A stretch of 64,000 bases of DNA from Streptomyces sp. MA5143a (GTDB taxonomy: Bacteria; Actinomycetota; Actinomycetes; Streptomycetales; Streptomycetaceae): contig NZ_OLMK01000018.1 in assembly GCF_900290235.1 (NCBI RefSeq), forward strand, positions 1-64,000. The letters run 5' to 3'. Position 1 is the first letter of the stretch. Each line of letters opens with the position of its first letter. The translations under genes and the position numbers were made by a program. The notes beneath the pieces were generated by a model. It saw nothing but the letters and a program-made list of their open reading frames with translations, did not search any database and had not been told where the DNA came from. This document shows positions 1-9,172 of the stretch, piece by piece.

Positions 1-202
1 AATGGTTCACAGCGTCCTCGCTGTGTTTTGTTTCAAAGGAACCTCGTCCCGACCGAACCGGCCGGAGACGGGGTATCAACATATCTGGCGTTGATTTTTG
101 GCACGCTGTTGAGTTCTCAAGGAACGGACGCTTCCTTTGTACTCACCCGAGTATCTTCTCGGGCTTTCCTCCGGGCGCTTCCCTTCGGTGTTTCCAACAC
201 TA
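1..202 (-). promoter_or_regulatory. Ribosomal RNA operon leader (16S lies beyond position 1)
   Basis: Read on the minus strand, this stretch has the features of a Streptomyces rRNA leader. There is a -10-like TAGTGT at 202-197. A boxA-like antitermination segment containing TTGAGAACTCAACAG lies at about 105-125. Near the distal end is a small hairpin with arms 8-14 and 19-25. This order (promoter, boxA-like, hairpin) immediately precedes 16S rRNA in actinomycetes, so the 16S gene should start just left of the window and be transcribed leftward. No part of mature 16S is visible. The call rests on recalled resemblance to Streptomyces rrn leaders. Confidence 0.8.
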
Positions 203-335
203 TCAGTGTTTTTCCGTCCCCCTGACCACTCTCCCGTAGACATACGGAAGCGGACCCCGAGATAGGATCTGACAAGTTGGTTGCCGCTTGGGGTGGGACG
301 CTCAGTGGCGCCGCTCGGCCCCGAGCAGGTCTACG

Positions 336-365
336 ACTGTACAGCGGGCTCCGGAGCAGGTGCAA
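336..365 (-). promoter_or_regulatory. Upstream rRNA promoter, TTGCAC-18-TACAGT
   Basis: On the minus strand a -35 TTGCAC (365-360) and a -10 TACAGT (341-336) are separated by exactly 18 bases, giving a good vegetative-type promoter for the leftward rRNA operon. It lies about 140 bases upstream of the second promoter-like element at 202-197. Multiple tandem promoters are normal for Streptomyces rRNA operons. The dre palindrome at 378-393 ends only about 13 bases upstream of this -35. Confidence 0.6.
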
Positions 366-377
366 ATCCCCTGGACT

Positions 378-393
378 GGTGGTCTAGACCACT
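378..393. promoter_or_regulatory. DasR-type operator (dre) between rRNA operon and crr-ptsI
   Basis: The bases GGTGGTCTAGACCACT contain a perfect 14-base palindrome (379-392). They match 15 of 16 positions of the published DasR responsive element ACTGGTCTAGACCACT, differing only in the second base. DasR is the GntR-family regulator that represses N-acetylglucosamine uptake and chitin use, and it is released by phosphorylated glucosamine. A dre in front of crr-ptsI is known in S. coelicolor. Here the site would lie in the spacer of a weak rightward promoter (-10 TATCTT at 400-405), which fits repression by blocking RNA polymerase; that promoter is an inference. Confidence 0.85.
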
Positions 394-504
394 AGGCGGT
401 ATCTTCCGTGGGGAACCCCGCATCTGACATACGCTGCTGGGCAGAGCCGCCCGTGGCAAGCGGTGCCGGCTCGCACGCGCAGCTCCACCCCTGGGAGGCT
501 TCCC

Positions 505-954
505 ATGACCATCGTGACGTCCCCGCTCGCAGGACGCGCCATCGGACTGGCAGCAGTACCGGACCCCGTCTTCTCGGGAGCGATGGTCGGCCCCGGAACG
601 GCGATCGACCCCGCGCGTGACGTGACCGAGGCCGTCTCCCCCGTGGACGGAGTCATCGTCTCGCTGCACCCGCACGCTTTCGTCGTGGTCGACGGCGAGG
701 GGCACGGTGTGCTGACACATCTTGGGATCGACACCGTGCAGCTGAACGGCGAAGGGTTCGAGCTGCTCGTCAACAAGGGCGACACCGTGCGGCGCGGGCA
801 GGCCGTGGTCCGCTGGGACCCGGCCGCCGTCGTGGCCGCGGGCAAGTCGCCGATCTGTCCTGTCGTGGCCCTGGAGGCCACGGCCGACGTCCTCTCCGAT
901 CTCCGCCTCGACGGGGACGTGAAGACCGGTGACACGCTCTTCGGCTGGCAGTGA
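505..954 (+). CDS. crr: PTS glucose-type EIIA component (Crr), GlcNAc phosphotransferase system
   Basis: A 149-residue cytoplasmic EIIA-Glc family protein. It takes phosphate from HPr and passes it to the EIIB/EIIC permease; in streptomycetes the only well-characterised PTS sugar is N-acetylglucosamine. The two active-site histidines are visible as His57 (in HPHAF) and His72 (in THLGIDTV), the latter being the phosphorylated one by alignment to E. coli His90. Start chosen at ATG 505, preceded by GGGAGG at 493-498; a longer reading from 463 lacks this ribosome site and would add a non-family tail. ptsI follows 77 bases downstream in the same direction, so the two form an operon under the dre. 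Length is normal for the family. Confidence 0.95.
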   Translation: MTIVTSPLAGRAIGLAAVPDPVFSGAMVGPGTAIDPARDVTEAVSPVDGVIVSLHPHAFVVVDGEGHGVLTHLGIDTVQLNGEGFELLVNKGDTVRRGQAVVRWDPAAVVAAGKSPICPVVALEATADVLSDLRLDGDVKTGDTLFGWQ

Positions 955-1031
955 CGCCAGGTCCGTACCGCACGGGAAGTACCACAACCACCGCGGCGGC
1001 CGGGCCCGCCGCACAACCGGAGACGGGTGAG

Positions 1032-2702
1032 ATGGAGACAACGCTGCGAGGCGTCGGTGTCAGCCACGGTGTGGCGATCGGCGAGGTTCGGCACATGGGC
1101 ACGGCGGTACTGGAACCGCCTGCCAAGCAGATACCGGCGGAGGACGCGGAGCGCGAACAAGGACGAGCCCGCAAGGCCGTGGACGCCGTCGCGGCCGACC
1201 TGACGGCGCGGGGCAATCTGGCGGGCGGCGAGGCCCAGGCGGTGCTCGAGGCCCAGGCGCTGATGGCCCAGGACCCGGAACTGATGGCGGACGTGGAGCG
1301 CCGAATCGCCGTGGGGAGCACGGCGGAGCGGGCGGTCTACGACGCGTTCGCCTCGTACCGGGCCCTGCTGGCCGGTGCCGGCGAGTACCTCGCGGGCCGG
1401 GTCGCCGACCTCGACGACGTGCGGAACCGTATCGTCGCCCGGCTGCTCGGAGTGCCCATGCCAGGTGTGCCGGACAGTGACGAGCCGTATGTCCTCATCG
1501 CCCGCGATCTGGCTCCTGCGGACACCGCGCTGCTCGACCCGACGCTCGTGCTCGGGTTCGTCACCGAGGAAGGCGGGCCGACCAGCCACAGCGCGATCCT
1601 GGCGCGGGCGCTCGGTGTGCCGGCCGTCGTCGCGCTGCCGGGCGCCGGGGAACTCGCCGAAGGCACGGTGATCGCCGTGGACGGCAGCACCGGTGAGATC
1701 TTCGTGAACCCCAGCGCGGACAAGAAGGCCGAACTGGAGGCCGCCGCCGCGGAGCGCAGGGCCGCGCTGGCCGCGTCCAGTGGGCCGGGAGCCACCTCCG
1801 ACGGGCACAAGGTGCCGCTGCTCGCCAACGTCGGCGGTCCCGCCGATGTGCCGGCGGCCGTGGAGGCCGGAGCCGAGGGTGTGGGACTGTTCCGCACCGA
1901 GTTCCTCTTCCTGGACGACAGCAAGCAGGCACCGTCGGAGGGGAAGCAGGTCGAGGCGTACCGGAAGGTGCTGGAGGCGTTCCCCGAGGGGCGGGTGGTC
2001 GTCCGCGTGCTCGACGCGGGCGCCGACAAACCGCTGGACTTCCTGACGCCCGCCGACGAGCCGAACCCCGCGCTCGGGGTGCGAGGGCTGCGGACGCTGC
2101 TGGACCACCCCGAGGTGCTGCGCACGCAGCTGACAGCGCTCGCCAAGGCGGCCGAGGGGCTGCCGGTGTACCTCGAGGTCATGGCGCCGATGGTGGCTGA
2201 CCGCACGGACGCGAAGGCATTCGCCGACGCTTGCCGTGAGGCCGGGCTGCGGGCCAAGTTCGGGGCCATGGTCGAGATCCCCTCGGCGGCTTTGCGGGCG
2301 CGGTCGATCCTGCAGGAGGTCGAGTTCCTGTCGCTGGGGACCAATGACCTCGCTCAGTACACGTTCGCGGCCGACCGGCAGGTGGGTGCGGTGTCACGGC
2401 TGCAGGATCCGTGGCAGCCCGCGCTGCTCGACCTGGTCGCGCTGTCCGCGGAGGCGGCGAAGGCCGAGGGCAAGAGCTGCGGTGTGTGCGGTGAGGCGGC
2501 TTCGGATCCGCTGCTCGCATGTGTGCTGACGGGGCTGGGTGTCACCTCCCTGTCCATGGGTGCGGCGTCGATCCCCTACGTGCGGGCGACGCTGGCGAAG
2601 TACACGCTGGCGCAGTGCGAGCGCGCGGCGGCTGCCGCTCGGGCGGCGGACACGGCCGAGGAGGCGCGCGGCGCGGCTCAGGCGGTGCTGTCGGGCGAAT
2701 GA
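1032..2702 (+). CDS. ptsI: PTS enzyme I (phosphoenolpyruvate-protein phosphotransferase)
   Basis: 556 residues, the usual length for streptomycete enzyme I. It autophosphorylates from PEP and phosphorylates HPr. The phosphohistidine site GGPTSHSAIL gives His186, and the C-terminal barrel carries the catalytic cysteine in GVCGEAASDP (Cys486, equivalent to E. coli Cys502). The PEP-binding segment GLFRTEFLF is also present. I chose ATG 1032, preceded by GGAG at 1019-1022, because METTLRGVGVSHGVAIG is the family N-terminus. A GTG at 951 overlapping the crr stop is open in frame but would add 27 unrelated residues. Co-transcribed with crr. The HPr gene is not in this window. Confidence 0.95.
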   Translation: METTLRGVGVSHGVAIGEVRHMGTAVLEPPAKQIPAEDAEREQGRARKAVDAVAADLTARGNLAGGEAQAVLEAQALMAQDPELMADVERRIAVGSTAERAVYDAFASYRALLAGAGEYLAGRVADLDDVRNRIVARLLGVPMPGVPDSDEPYVLIARDLAPADTALLDPTLVLGFVTEEGGPTSHSAILARALGVPAVVALPGAGELAEGTVIAVDGSTGEIFVNPSADKKAELEAAAAERRAALAASSGPGATSDGHKVPLLANVGGPADVPAAVEAGAEGVGLFRTEFLFLDDSKQAPSEGKQVEAYRKVLEAFPEGRVVVRVLDAGADKPLDFLTPADEPNPALGVRGLRTLLDHPEVLRTQLTALAKAAEGLPVYLEVMAPMVADRTDAKAFADACREAGLRAKFGAMVEIPSAALRARSILQEVEFLSLGTNDLAQYTFAADRQVGAVSRLQDPWQPALLDLVALSAEAAKAEGKSCGVCGEAASDPLLACVLTGLGVTSLSMGAASIPYVRATLAKYTLAQCERAAAAARAADTAEEARGAAQAVLSGE

Positions 2703-2737
2703 CCTCGTGCTGATCTCGTGTCGATCGGTTGCGGTCG

Positions 2738-2769
2738 AGGGGCGCTCCACCTGCGGGTGGGGCGCCCCT
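2738..2769. terminator. Bidirectional hairpin between ptsI and the convergent gene
   Basis: Inverted repeat AGGGGCGC (2738-2745) with GGCGCCCCT (2761-2769), extended inward by further pairing of CCACC with GGTGG. It lies between two convergent stop codons. There is no long T tract on either side, as is common for Streptomyces terminators. Confidence 0.6.
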
Positions 2770-2776
2770 CGGGCGT

Positions 2777-3685
2777 TCAGTGGGGGTGTCCGTCCGAGGC
2801 GGTGCCTCCGTGGTCGGGGTCGTCCCCGAGGTCGGGCGGGGTGCAGTAGTCGACGCCGGACTCCGGGGAGACGAGGTCGCCGGACATCACGTCGGTGCAG
2901 TAGGCGTCGAAGACCTCTCCCGCGGTCAGGGGTTCGAGGCCGTCGCCGCGCAGGCGCCAGCCGTAGACCCGGTCCATGGTGTCGGGGGCGCTGGTGCGCA
3001 TGACGAGTCCGCCGGGGCTTCGGGTGGCGATGCCGAGGGCGAGGACGGTGGCGAACTCCAGGGCCTCGGTCTCGTCCAGGCGGGTGGCTCCGTCGGGGTC
3101 CTGTTCCGCGCGGATGACGGCGACGAGTGCCTGGGGCTTGGAGGAGACGCTGCACACGAGGTGCCGTTCGCCCGGAGCGGCCGTGTCGAGGATGCGGGTG
3201 AGGAGGTCGGTGGCCCGGGCGAAGGATGTGCGGCCGATGTCCTCGCCGCAGCAGGCGCAGGTCCCGATCCGGGCGAGGAGCGTGGTGGCGTACTCCCAGG
3301 TGGCCTTGCGGACCGCTTCGTCGATCAGTTCGGGGACGAGTTCGGTGAGGGGTTGTCCTTCGTAGGGGACGGCGGCTCCCGTCGCGGCCAGTTCGGCGGT
3401 GAAGCGGGTGCGGCTGGAGGGGATGTCCGGTTCCAGGCCCGCCTCGGTGCAGAACTCCGCGTACTCCTCGGGGTCGAAGAGGGCGACGGTGGTGTGGTTG
3501 CCCTGCTCGGCGCGGGTGCGGAGCAGGGCTTCCACTTGGTCGAGGTAGGTCGTGTGGTCGTCGAAGGTGAAGCTGCGGTAGCGCCGCATGGCCGTGAAGT
3601 CGTGCTCGTCCGCGAGCAGGCCGATGGTGCCCGCGATCTCGCGGCGCAGGACCCTTCGCATGCTCTGGTGGCCGGTGTGTGCCAT
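2777..3685 (-). CDS. Conserved protein of unknown function with a CxCC zinc-like motif
   Basis: 302 residues. I do not recognise a named domain. A CACCGED segment about halfway along could hold a metal or be redox active. The protein is acidic, has no signal peptide or membrane segment, and ends in a His/Asp-rich tail. Start chosen at ATG 3685, because GGGGGAA sits 5 bases upstream; an in-frame ATG at 3721 lacks a ribosome site. It converges on ptsI and follows acetoacetyl-CoA synthetase on the same strand with a 121-base gap, so co-transcription with that gene is possible but not shown. Probably a Streptomyces-conserved hypothetical. Confidence 0.75.
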   Translation of the reverse strand: MAHTGHQSMRRVLRREIAGTIGLLADEHDFTAMRRYRSFTFDDHTTYLDQVEALLRTRAEQGNHTTVALFDPEEYAEFCTEAGLEPDIPSSRTRFTAELAATGAAVPYEGQPLTELVPELIDEAVRKATWEYATTLLARIGTCACCGEDIGRTSFARATDLLTRILDTAAPGERHLVCSVSSKPQALVAVIRAEQDPDGATRLDETEALEFATVLALGIATRSPGGLVMRTSAPDTMDRVYGWRLRGDGLEPLTAGEVFDAYCTDVMSGDLVSPESGVDYCTPPDLGDDPDHGGTASDGHPH

Positions 3686-3806
3686 GGTTTCCCCCTGTGC
3701 GAGCAGTCGATCAATGCTCACTCACGGTAACCGGTGGCACTGACAACGGCTGCCGGCCCGGTGTGCGGCCGCGACGCCTGCCCGGCACCCGACGCCCGCT
3801 GCCCCG

Positions 3807-5786
3807 TCAGGCTCGGTCGCGCGCTCGTTCGCGGGCCAGGCCCTCGTAGAAGTGCAGCAGGTCGAGGTTGTCGATGGAGCCGGGGTTGACCGCCTTCTCC
3901 ATGGGGGTGCCCTGGAGGAGGCGCTTGACGGGGACCTCGATGCGTTTGCCGGTGAGGGTGTGGGGGATGCCGGGGACCTCGATGATCTCGTCGGGGACGT
4001 GGCGTGGGGAGAGCTGTTCGCGGATGGTGCGCTTGACGCGGTGCAGGAGGGCCTCGTCGAGGGTCGCTCCCGGGGCGAGGTGGACGAAGAGGGGCATCCA
4101 GTAGCCGCCGTCGGGCTGTTCGATGCCGATCACGAGGGATTCCTTGATCTCCGGGAGCCGTTCGACCGCTTCGTAGATGTCGGCCGACCCCATGCGGACA
4201 CCCTGGCGGTTGAGGGTGGAGTCGGAGCGGCCGTGAATGACGACGGAGCCCCGTGAGGTGACGGTGATCCAGTCGCCGTGGCGCCAGACGCCGGGGTAGG
4301 TGTCGAAGTAGCTGTCGTGGTAGCGGGTGCCGTCGGGGTCGTTCCAGAAGTGGATCGGCATGGACGGCATCGGGTTGGTGACGACGAGTTCGCCGACCTC
4401 GTCGGTGAGGGGTTTGCCGCTGGGGTCCCAGGACTGGAGGTCGGTGCCCAGGCAGGGGGCCTGGAGTTCGCCGATGTGGACGGGGAGGGTGGGGACGGCG
4501 CCGGCGAAGCAGGAGCAGACGTCGGTGCCGCCGCTGACGGAGGCGATCCACAGGTCCTCGCGGACCTCGTCGTGGAGCCAGCGGAAGCCGTCGGGCGGGA
4601 GCGGTGAGCCGGTGGTGCCGACGCACCGGACGCGGGAGAGGTCGTAGTCGCGGCCGGGGTGGACGCCGGCCTTGCCACAGGCCATGACGTAGGCGGCGGA
4701 GGTGCCGAAGAGGGTGGCGCCGGTGCGTTCGGCGACGCTCCACTGGGCGCCGGTGTCCGGGTATCCCGGGCTGCCGTCGTAGAGGACGACCGTGGTGCCG
4801 GTGAGGAGGCCGGAGACGAGGAAGTTCCACATCATCCAGCCGGTGGAGGTGTACCAGAAGAAGCGGTCCTCGGGGCCGAGGTCGCAGTGCAGGCCGAGTT
4901 GTTTGAGGTGCTCGACCAGGATGCCGCCCTGGGACTGGACGAGGGCCTTGGGCAGGCCGGTGGTGCCGGACGAGTAGAGCACCCACAGGGGGTGGTCGAA
5001 GGGGACCTGTTCGAAGGTCGGCTCGGTGTCCGCGCCCGTGAGGGCGGACCATTCCAGGGCGCCCTCGGGGGCGTCGGTGCCGAGCAGGGGGATGTGGACG
5101 ACGGCGCGCAGGGTGGGCAGTTCGCGGCGGAGCTCGGCGACGGTGTCGCGGCGGTCGTGTTCCTTTCCGCCGTAGCGGTAGCCGTCGACGGTGAACAGGA
5201 CGACCGGTTCGACCTGCTGGAAGCGGTCGAGGACGCTGCGGGCGCCGAAGTCGGGGGCGCAGGAGGTCCAGACGCCGCCGACGGCGGCCGTGGCGAGGAG
5301 GGCGACGACGGCCTGGGGGATGTTCGGCAGGTAGCCGCTGACGCGGTCTCCGGGGCGTACGCCGAGGGCCCGCAGGGCGTCGCTGAGGGAGCCGACCTGG
5401 CGGCGTAGTTCGGCCCAGGTCACGGGGCGTGCTTCGTGGGTCTCGTCGACGTGGAGGAGGGCCGGTTCGTCGGCGCGGGTGTTGGCGGCGCGCAGGGCGT
5501 GTTCGGCGTAGTTGAGGGTGGCTCCGGGGAACCACTGGGCGCCGGGCATGGCGCGGTCGCCCAGCACGCGCGCGTAGGGGGTGGAGAACCGTACGTCGAA
5601 CCACTCGGTGACGGCTTTCCAGAAGGTCTCGAGTTCGTCGACGGACCAGCGGTGCAGGGCCGCGTATCCACCGTCGGCGGGGGCTCCGTGGTGCTCGGCC
5701 GCCCAGGTGTGGAACTGGGTGATCCGGGCCCGGGCGATGCGGTCCGCGTCGGGCTGCCAGAGCGGCGAGGGGTTCGCTGAGGTCAT
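3807..5786 (-). CDS. Acetoacetyl-CoA synthetase (acetoacetate-CoA ligase)
   Basis: 659 residues of the ANL adenylating superfamily, matching the length of acetoacetyl-CoA synthetases. It activates acetoacetate with ATP and CoA, feeding ketone-body carbon into central metabolism or polyketide/isoprenoid precursors. The nucleotide-binding motif YSSGTTGLPK is near residues 271-280, and the catalytic C-terminal lysine region GKRIEVPVK is near 615-623. Segments HTWAAEHHG and FWKAVTEWF near the N-terminus are typical of this subfamily rather than of acetyl-CoA synthetase. Start ATG 5786 has GGGAG 8 bases upstream; a longer frame to 5891 adds an Arg-rich non-family extension. Confidence 0.92.
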   Translation of the reverse strand: MTSANPSPLWQPDADRIARARITQFHTWAAEHHGAPADGGYAALHRWSVDELETFWKAVTEWFDVRFSTPYARVLGDRAMPGAQWFPGATLNYAEHALRAANTRADEPALLHVDETHEARPVTWAELRRQVGSLSDALRALGVRPGDRVSGYLPNIPQAVVALLATAAVGGVWTSCAPDFGARSVLDRFQQVEPVVLFTVDGYRYGGKEHDRRDTVAELRRELPTLRAVVHIPLLGTDAPEGALEWSALTGADTEPTFEQVPFDHPLWVLYSSGTTGLPKALVQSQGGILVEHLKQLGLHCDLGPEDRFFWYTSTGWMMWNFLVSGLLTGTTVVLYDGSPGYPDTGAQWSVAERTGATLFGTSAAYVMACGKAGVHPGRDYDLSRVRCVGTTGSPLPPDGFRWLHDEVREDLWIASVSGGTDVCSCFAGAVPTLPVHIGELQAPCLGTDLQSWDPSGKPLTDEVGELVVTNPMPSMPIHFWNDPDGTRYHDSYFDTYPGVWRHGDWITVTSRGSVVIHGRSDSTLNRQGVRMGSADIYEAVERLPEIKESLVIGIEQPDGGYWMPLFVHLAPGATLDEALLHRVKRTIREQLSPRHVPDEIIEVPGIPHTLTGKRIEVPVKRLLQGTPMEKAVNPGSIDNLDLLHFYEGLARERARDRA

Positions 5787-5997
5787 GGGTCGGCTCCCGG
5801 ACTGTGCGCGTCGTGTGCGTCGGGCGCGCACGAACGGGGTGTGCGCGTGACGCGGCCACCACGGACGATGCCATGTGATCGACTTTGGCACCAGGGTGTG
5901 CCGGAGTTGGTCGGCGACATGAAGTGTGCCGTCACCATGGGTGAACGGAAGTTGAACGACTCACACAAACGGGCCGGTCAATGGCAGGGTGAGCCGC

Positions 5998-8364
5998 ATG
6001 GACGGTCGTGACCTGGTGCGTTCGGTGAAGGCGATCGGTTCGGCGGGGGCGGTTCAAGGGCTGCGAACCGTGCGGGCCGCGTGGCGCAGGAGGCGTTCCG
6101 ACGCCACCGGGTTGGCGGCGCGGGGCGCCGAGCGGGCGCGGGTGCCGGGGCCGGTGCGGGATGTGGAGCCGGGGCCGGGCGGCGGGATCCTGCGGTTCGA
6201 CCGGACGGAGTTGCGGATCACCGTCGATGTGAACGGAGCCGTCTTCTGGGGCTGGGACGGGGCCGGGCAGGAGCCGTCGTACGCTCTCGCGGGCCGGTGC
6301 CCGGAGCCGGATCCGCGGGCCGAGCTGGAGCCGGACAAGGACGGCGGCTGGCGGGTCGTGGCCGAGCGGGTGACGGTCGTGGTGTCACGGCACGGCGCGG
6401 TGGAGGTGTGTACCCCAGGTGGGGTGATGTTGCGGCGTGATCTGCCGCCCCGTTGGTGGGAGCCGGTGGGCGGGGGCGAGGCGCGGTGGACGCAGCGCTC
6501 GGAGGTCGCGGCCGATGCCCGGTTCTTCGGTCTGGGCGGGCGCGCGGCCGGGCCCCGGCTGCGTGACGGGACGTATCGGCTGTGGAACACGGATCCCGGG
6601 CACGCGTTCGAGCCTGGTGATGATCCGCTGTACATCACGATGCCGGTGCAGATGGTGGTGGCCGACGCGGGGACGCATCTGGTGTTCCACGACTCCACGT
6701 GGGACGGCACGGTGACGTTGCGCGGGGGCGAGGAGGGCGCGGGGTCGGGGCACGACCGGGCCGGCACGTCGGAGCTGCGGATGTCCGGGGGGCCGCTGCG
6801 CTGTTGGGTGATCGTCGGTACTCCCGCGCGTGTGCTGCACGCCTGGGCGGCGCTGACGGGCGCTCCGGCGCTGCCGCCGGCGTGGGCGCTCGGGCACCAT
6901 CACGCGCGGTGGGGGTTCGGCAGCGAGCAGGAGGTGCGGCGGGTCGTCGCGGGGTACCGGGAGCACGGGCTGCCGCTCGACGCGATCCATCTGGACATCG
7001 ACCACTTCGACGGTCACCGGGTGTTCACGGTGGACGCCGAGCACTTTCCGAAGCTGCCGGACCTCGCCGAGGAACTGCGGGGGCAGGGCATCCGGCTGGT
7101 GTCGATCGTCGACGCGGCGGTCGAGGCGGAGCCGGGGAACGCCGTGTACGACAGCGGGACGGCGGAGGACGCGTTCGTGCGGGATGCCGCGGGGCGGGTC
7201 GTGGAGGGGTTGGTGTGGGCCGGGGAGTCGGTCTTCCCGGACTTCACGCGGGCGCGTACGCGCGCGTGGTGGGGCGGTCTGTACGAGGAGAGGCTCACAC
7301 GGGGCTTCGCCGGTTTCTGGCACGACATGAACGAGCCGACGTCGTTCGTGGCGTTCGGGGAGAACACGCTGCCGCGGTCGGCCCGGCATGATCTGGAGGG
7401 CCGGGGCGGCGACCATCGGCAGGCGCACAACGTGTACGCGCTGTGCATGGCGCGGGCCGGCTACGAGGGGCTGCGTGAGCTGGTGCCCCAGGAGCGGCCG
7501 TTCATCTTCTCGCGTTCCGGGTGGGTGGGGATGCAGCGGTACGGGGGCGCGTGGTCCGGGGACGTGGCGACGGGCTGGCCTGGGCTGCGGGCGTCGCTGT
7601 CGCTGGTGCTGGGGCTCGGACTGTGCGGGGTGCCGTACTCGGGTCCGGATGTGGGCGGTTTCGACGGGAGCCCGTCGGCGGAGCTGTTCCTGCGGTGGTT
7701 CCAGCTGGGGGCGTATCTGCCGTTGTTCCGTACGCACGCGAGCATGCGGGCCGGGCGCAGGGAGCCGTGGGAGTTCGGGGACGAGGTCGTCGAGCACGCG
7801 CGCGTGGCGCTCGTCGAGCGGCGGCGGCTGCTGCCGTACTTCATGACGCTGGCCCACTGGGCGCGGCGTACCGGGGCGCCCTATGTGCGCCCGGTGTGGT
7901 GGGGCGCGCCGGAGAACAGGGCGTTGCGGGACTGTGAGGACGCGTTCCTGCTGGGTGGCTGTCTGCTGGTGGCGCCGGTGCTGGATCCGGGGGTGGAACG
8001 GCGTGCGGTGCAGCTGCCGCGGGGGCGCTGGTACGACACGGTGACCGGGAAGGCGTATCAGGGGCCCGGGCAGGTGGTGGTCGACGCTCCCTTGTCGCGG
8101 ATCCCGGTCTTCGTGCGCGCGGGTGCCGTGGTGCCGGTCCGGGGCGCCGACGGCGGCCTGGAGCTGGAGGTGTGGGCACCCGCGCGCGGGCGGACGGGGG
8201 GCGGGCTCGTGGTGCCGGACGCGGGCGACGGCTGGGACGAGCCGGAGGTCGAGCGGTACACGACGCGCTGGGAGGGGCGGCGTGTGGTGGTGCAGCGGGA
8301 CGGGGACGAGGGGCCGGTCGAGCCCGCGTACCCGGTGCGGGTCCGGGGGCTCGACACGGACTGA
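5998..8364 (+). CDS. Glycoside hydrolase family 31 (alpha-glucosidase type)
   Basis: 788 residues. GH31 enzymes hydrolyse or transfer alpha-linked glucose or xylose. The nucleophile motif WHDMNEPTSF places the catalytic Asp at 443, and the acid/base Asp is about 522 in WSGDV. The upstream HLDIDHFDGHRVFT segment is the conserved GH31 substrate-site strand. There is no signal peptide (the N-terminus is basic and soluble), so an intracellular role in maltodextrin or glycogen use is likely. Start: ATG 5998 with AGGG 8 bases upstream is preferred over GTG 5989, which has no ribosome site. It is divergent from acetoacetyl-CoA synthetase, with a shared 211-base promoter region, and converges on the Nudix gene 13 bases away. 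Confidence 0.9.
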   Translation: MDGRDLVRSVKAIGSAGAVQGLRTVRAAWRRRRSDATGLAARGAERARVPGPVRDVEPGPGGGILRFDRTELRITVDVNGAVFWGWDGAGQEPSYALAGRCPEPDPRAELEPDKDGGWRVVAERVTVVVSRHGAVEVCTPGGVMLRRDLPPRWWEPVGGGEARWTQRSEVAADARFFGLGGRAAGPRLRDGTYRLWNTDPGHAFEPGDDPLYITMPVQMVVADAGTHLVFHDSTWDGTVTLRGGEEGAGSGHDRAGTSELRMSGGPLRCWVIVGTPARVLHAWAALTGAPALPPAWALGHHHARWGFGSEQEVRRVVAGYREHGLPLDAIHLDIDHFDGHRVFTVDAEHFPKLPDLAEELRGQGIRLVSIVDAAVEAEPGNAVYDSGTAEDAFVRDAAGRVVEGLVWAGESVFPDFTRARTRAWWGGLYEERLTRGFAGFWHDMNEPTSFVAFGENTLPRSARHDLEGRGGDHRQAHNVYALCMARAGYEGLRELVPQERPFIFSRSGWVGMQRYGGAWSGDVATGWPGLRASLSLVLGLGLCGVPYSGPDVGGFDGSPSAELFLRWFQLGAYLPLFRTHASMRAGRREPWEFGDEVVEHARVALVERRRLLPYFMTLAHWARRTGAPYVRPVWWGAPENRALRDCEDAFLLGGCLLVAPVLDPGVERRAVQLPRGRWYDTVTGKAYQGPGQVVVDAPLSRIPVFVRAGAVVPVRGADGGLELEVWAPARGRTGGGLVVPDAGDGWDEPEVERYTTRWEGRRVVVQRDGDEGPVEPAYPVRVRGLDTD

Positions 8365-8377
8365 GCGCGGGTTCGGC

Positions 8378-8914
8378 TCAGATGTAGCGGCCGTCGAAGA
8401 ACGCCTGTACCGCCAGGGTGTGCAGCGGGAAGGCGAGTTCGGTCGGTCTGCGCAGCAGGTGCCAGCCCTCCGTCTCGTCGGTGGCCGCGGGCGGCGGGAG
8501 GTTGGCCGCCGGGCGTTCGGGAAGCAGCCCGAACAGGAGCAGGTGGCCGTCGGGTGAGCTCATGGCGTCGGCGAGGCGGACGTCGCGGTCGGCCGCGCAG
8601 ATGCCCGTCTCCTCCTTGAGCTCGCGGACGACGGCGTGCCGCCAGTCCTCCCGGTGGTCGATGAAGCCGCCGGGCAGGGCGGTGCCCCCGCGCGCGGGGG
8701 CGATGGTCCGTGTGATCACGACGAGGGCTGTGCCCTTGGTGTCGTACACGGGCTGGAGGGCCACCGCGACGGGGAGCGGATTGCGGTAGGCCACGGTGTG
8801 GCAGGCCTCGCAGGTGCGGGGCCAGCCGGAAACGCCCTCACCGTAGGGCGCTCCGCAACTGGAACAATGCGAGTCCGGTGCGGAGTTGGCGGTTGGGTGT
8901 TGATTTGCGGACAC
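8378..8914 (-). CDS. Nudix hydrolase with N-terminal zinc ribbon
   Basis: 178 residues. Four cysteines (C17, C20, C35, C38) form a zinc ribbon like that of NADH pyrophosphatases. The Nudix box runs from about G83 to I105 (GGFIDHRE, then RELKEETGI), with all metal-binding glutamates intact. The family cleaves nucleoside diphosphates linked to another group; the ribbon suggests an NAD-type or nucleotide-sugar substrate, but substrate cannot be read from sequence. The start codon is GTG at 8914 without a clear ribosome site, so the N-terminus is less certain. The stop lies 13 bases from that of the convergent GH31 gene. Confidence 0.88.
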   Translation of the reverse strand: MSANQHPTANSAPDSHCSSCGAPYGEGVSGWPRTCEACHTVAYRNPLPVAVALQPVYDTKGTALVVITRTIAPARGGTALPGGFIDHREDWRHAVVRELKEETGICAADRDVRLADAMSSPDGHLLLFGLLPERPAANLPPPAATDETEGWHLLRRPTELAFPLHTLAVQAFFDGRYI

Positions 8915-9172
8915 GCGGCGGACTGTATCCGATCATCTGCTGGTCGTCCTGTCGGGGCGCCGCAATGCGCCACCGCGCGGTCGGTGGGCGGGTGCGGGTG
9001 AGGGGCGGCCGGAACCACCCCCGTGGGCCCCGGCCACCCCTCACGGATACTGCGACGCCGGGAGGGGCCGGTTGGTTCGCTCCGGGGCCTGCTCAATTCG
9101 AATCGCCCGTGACAGACTTCTGACCGGTTCATATTTCTGACGGTCCATCAGATCTGTTGCCGGGGAGGCGCC

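Noticed and set aside
384..2108. Long open frame antisense to crr-ptsI (574 codons)
   Set aside because: Mirror of strong GC third-position bias in ptsI. The product is low-complexity Arg/Gly/His-rich, and crr and ptsI on the other strand are unmistakable.
3718..5874. 718-codon frame on the same strand as acetoacetyl-CoA synthetase in another phase
   Set aside because: Arg/Pro/His-rich translation. The synthetase frame carries the adenylation motifs.
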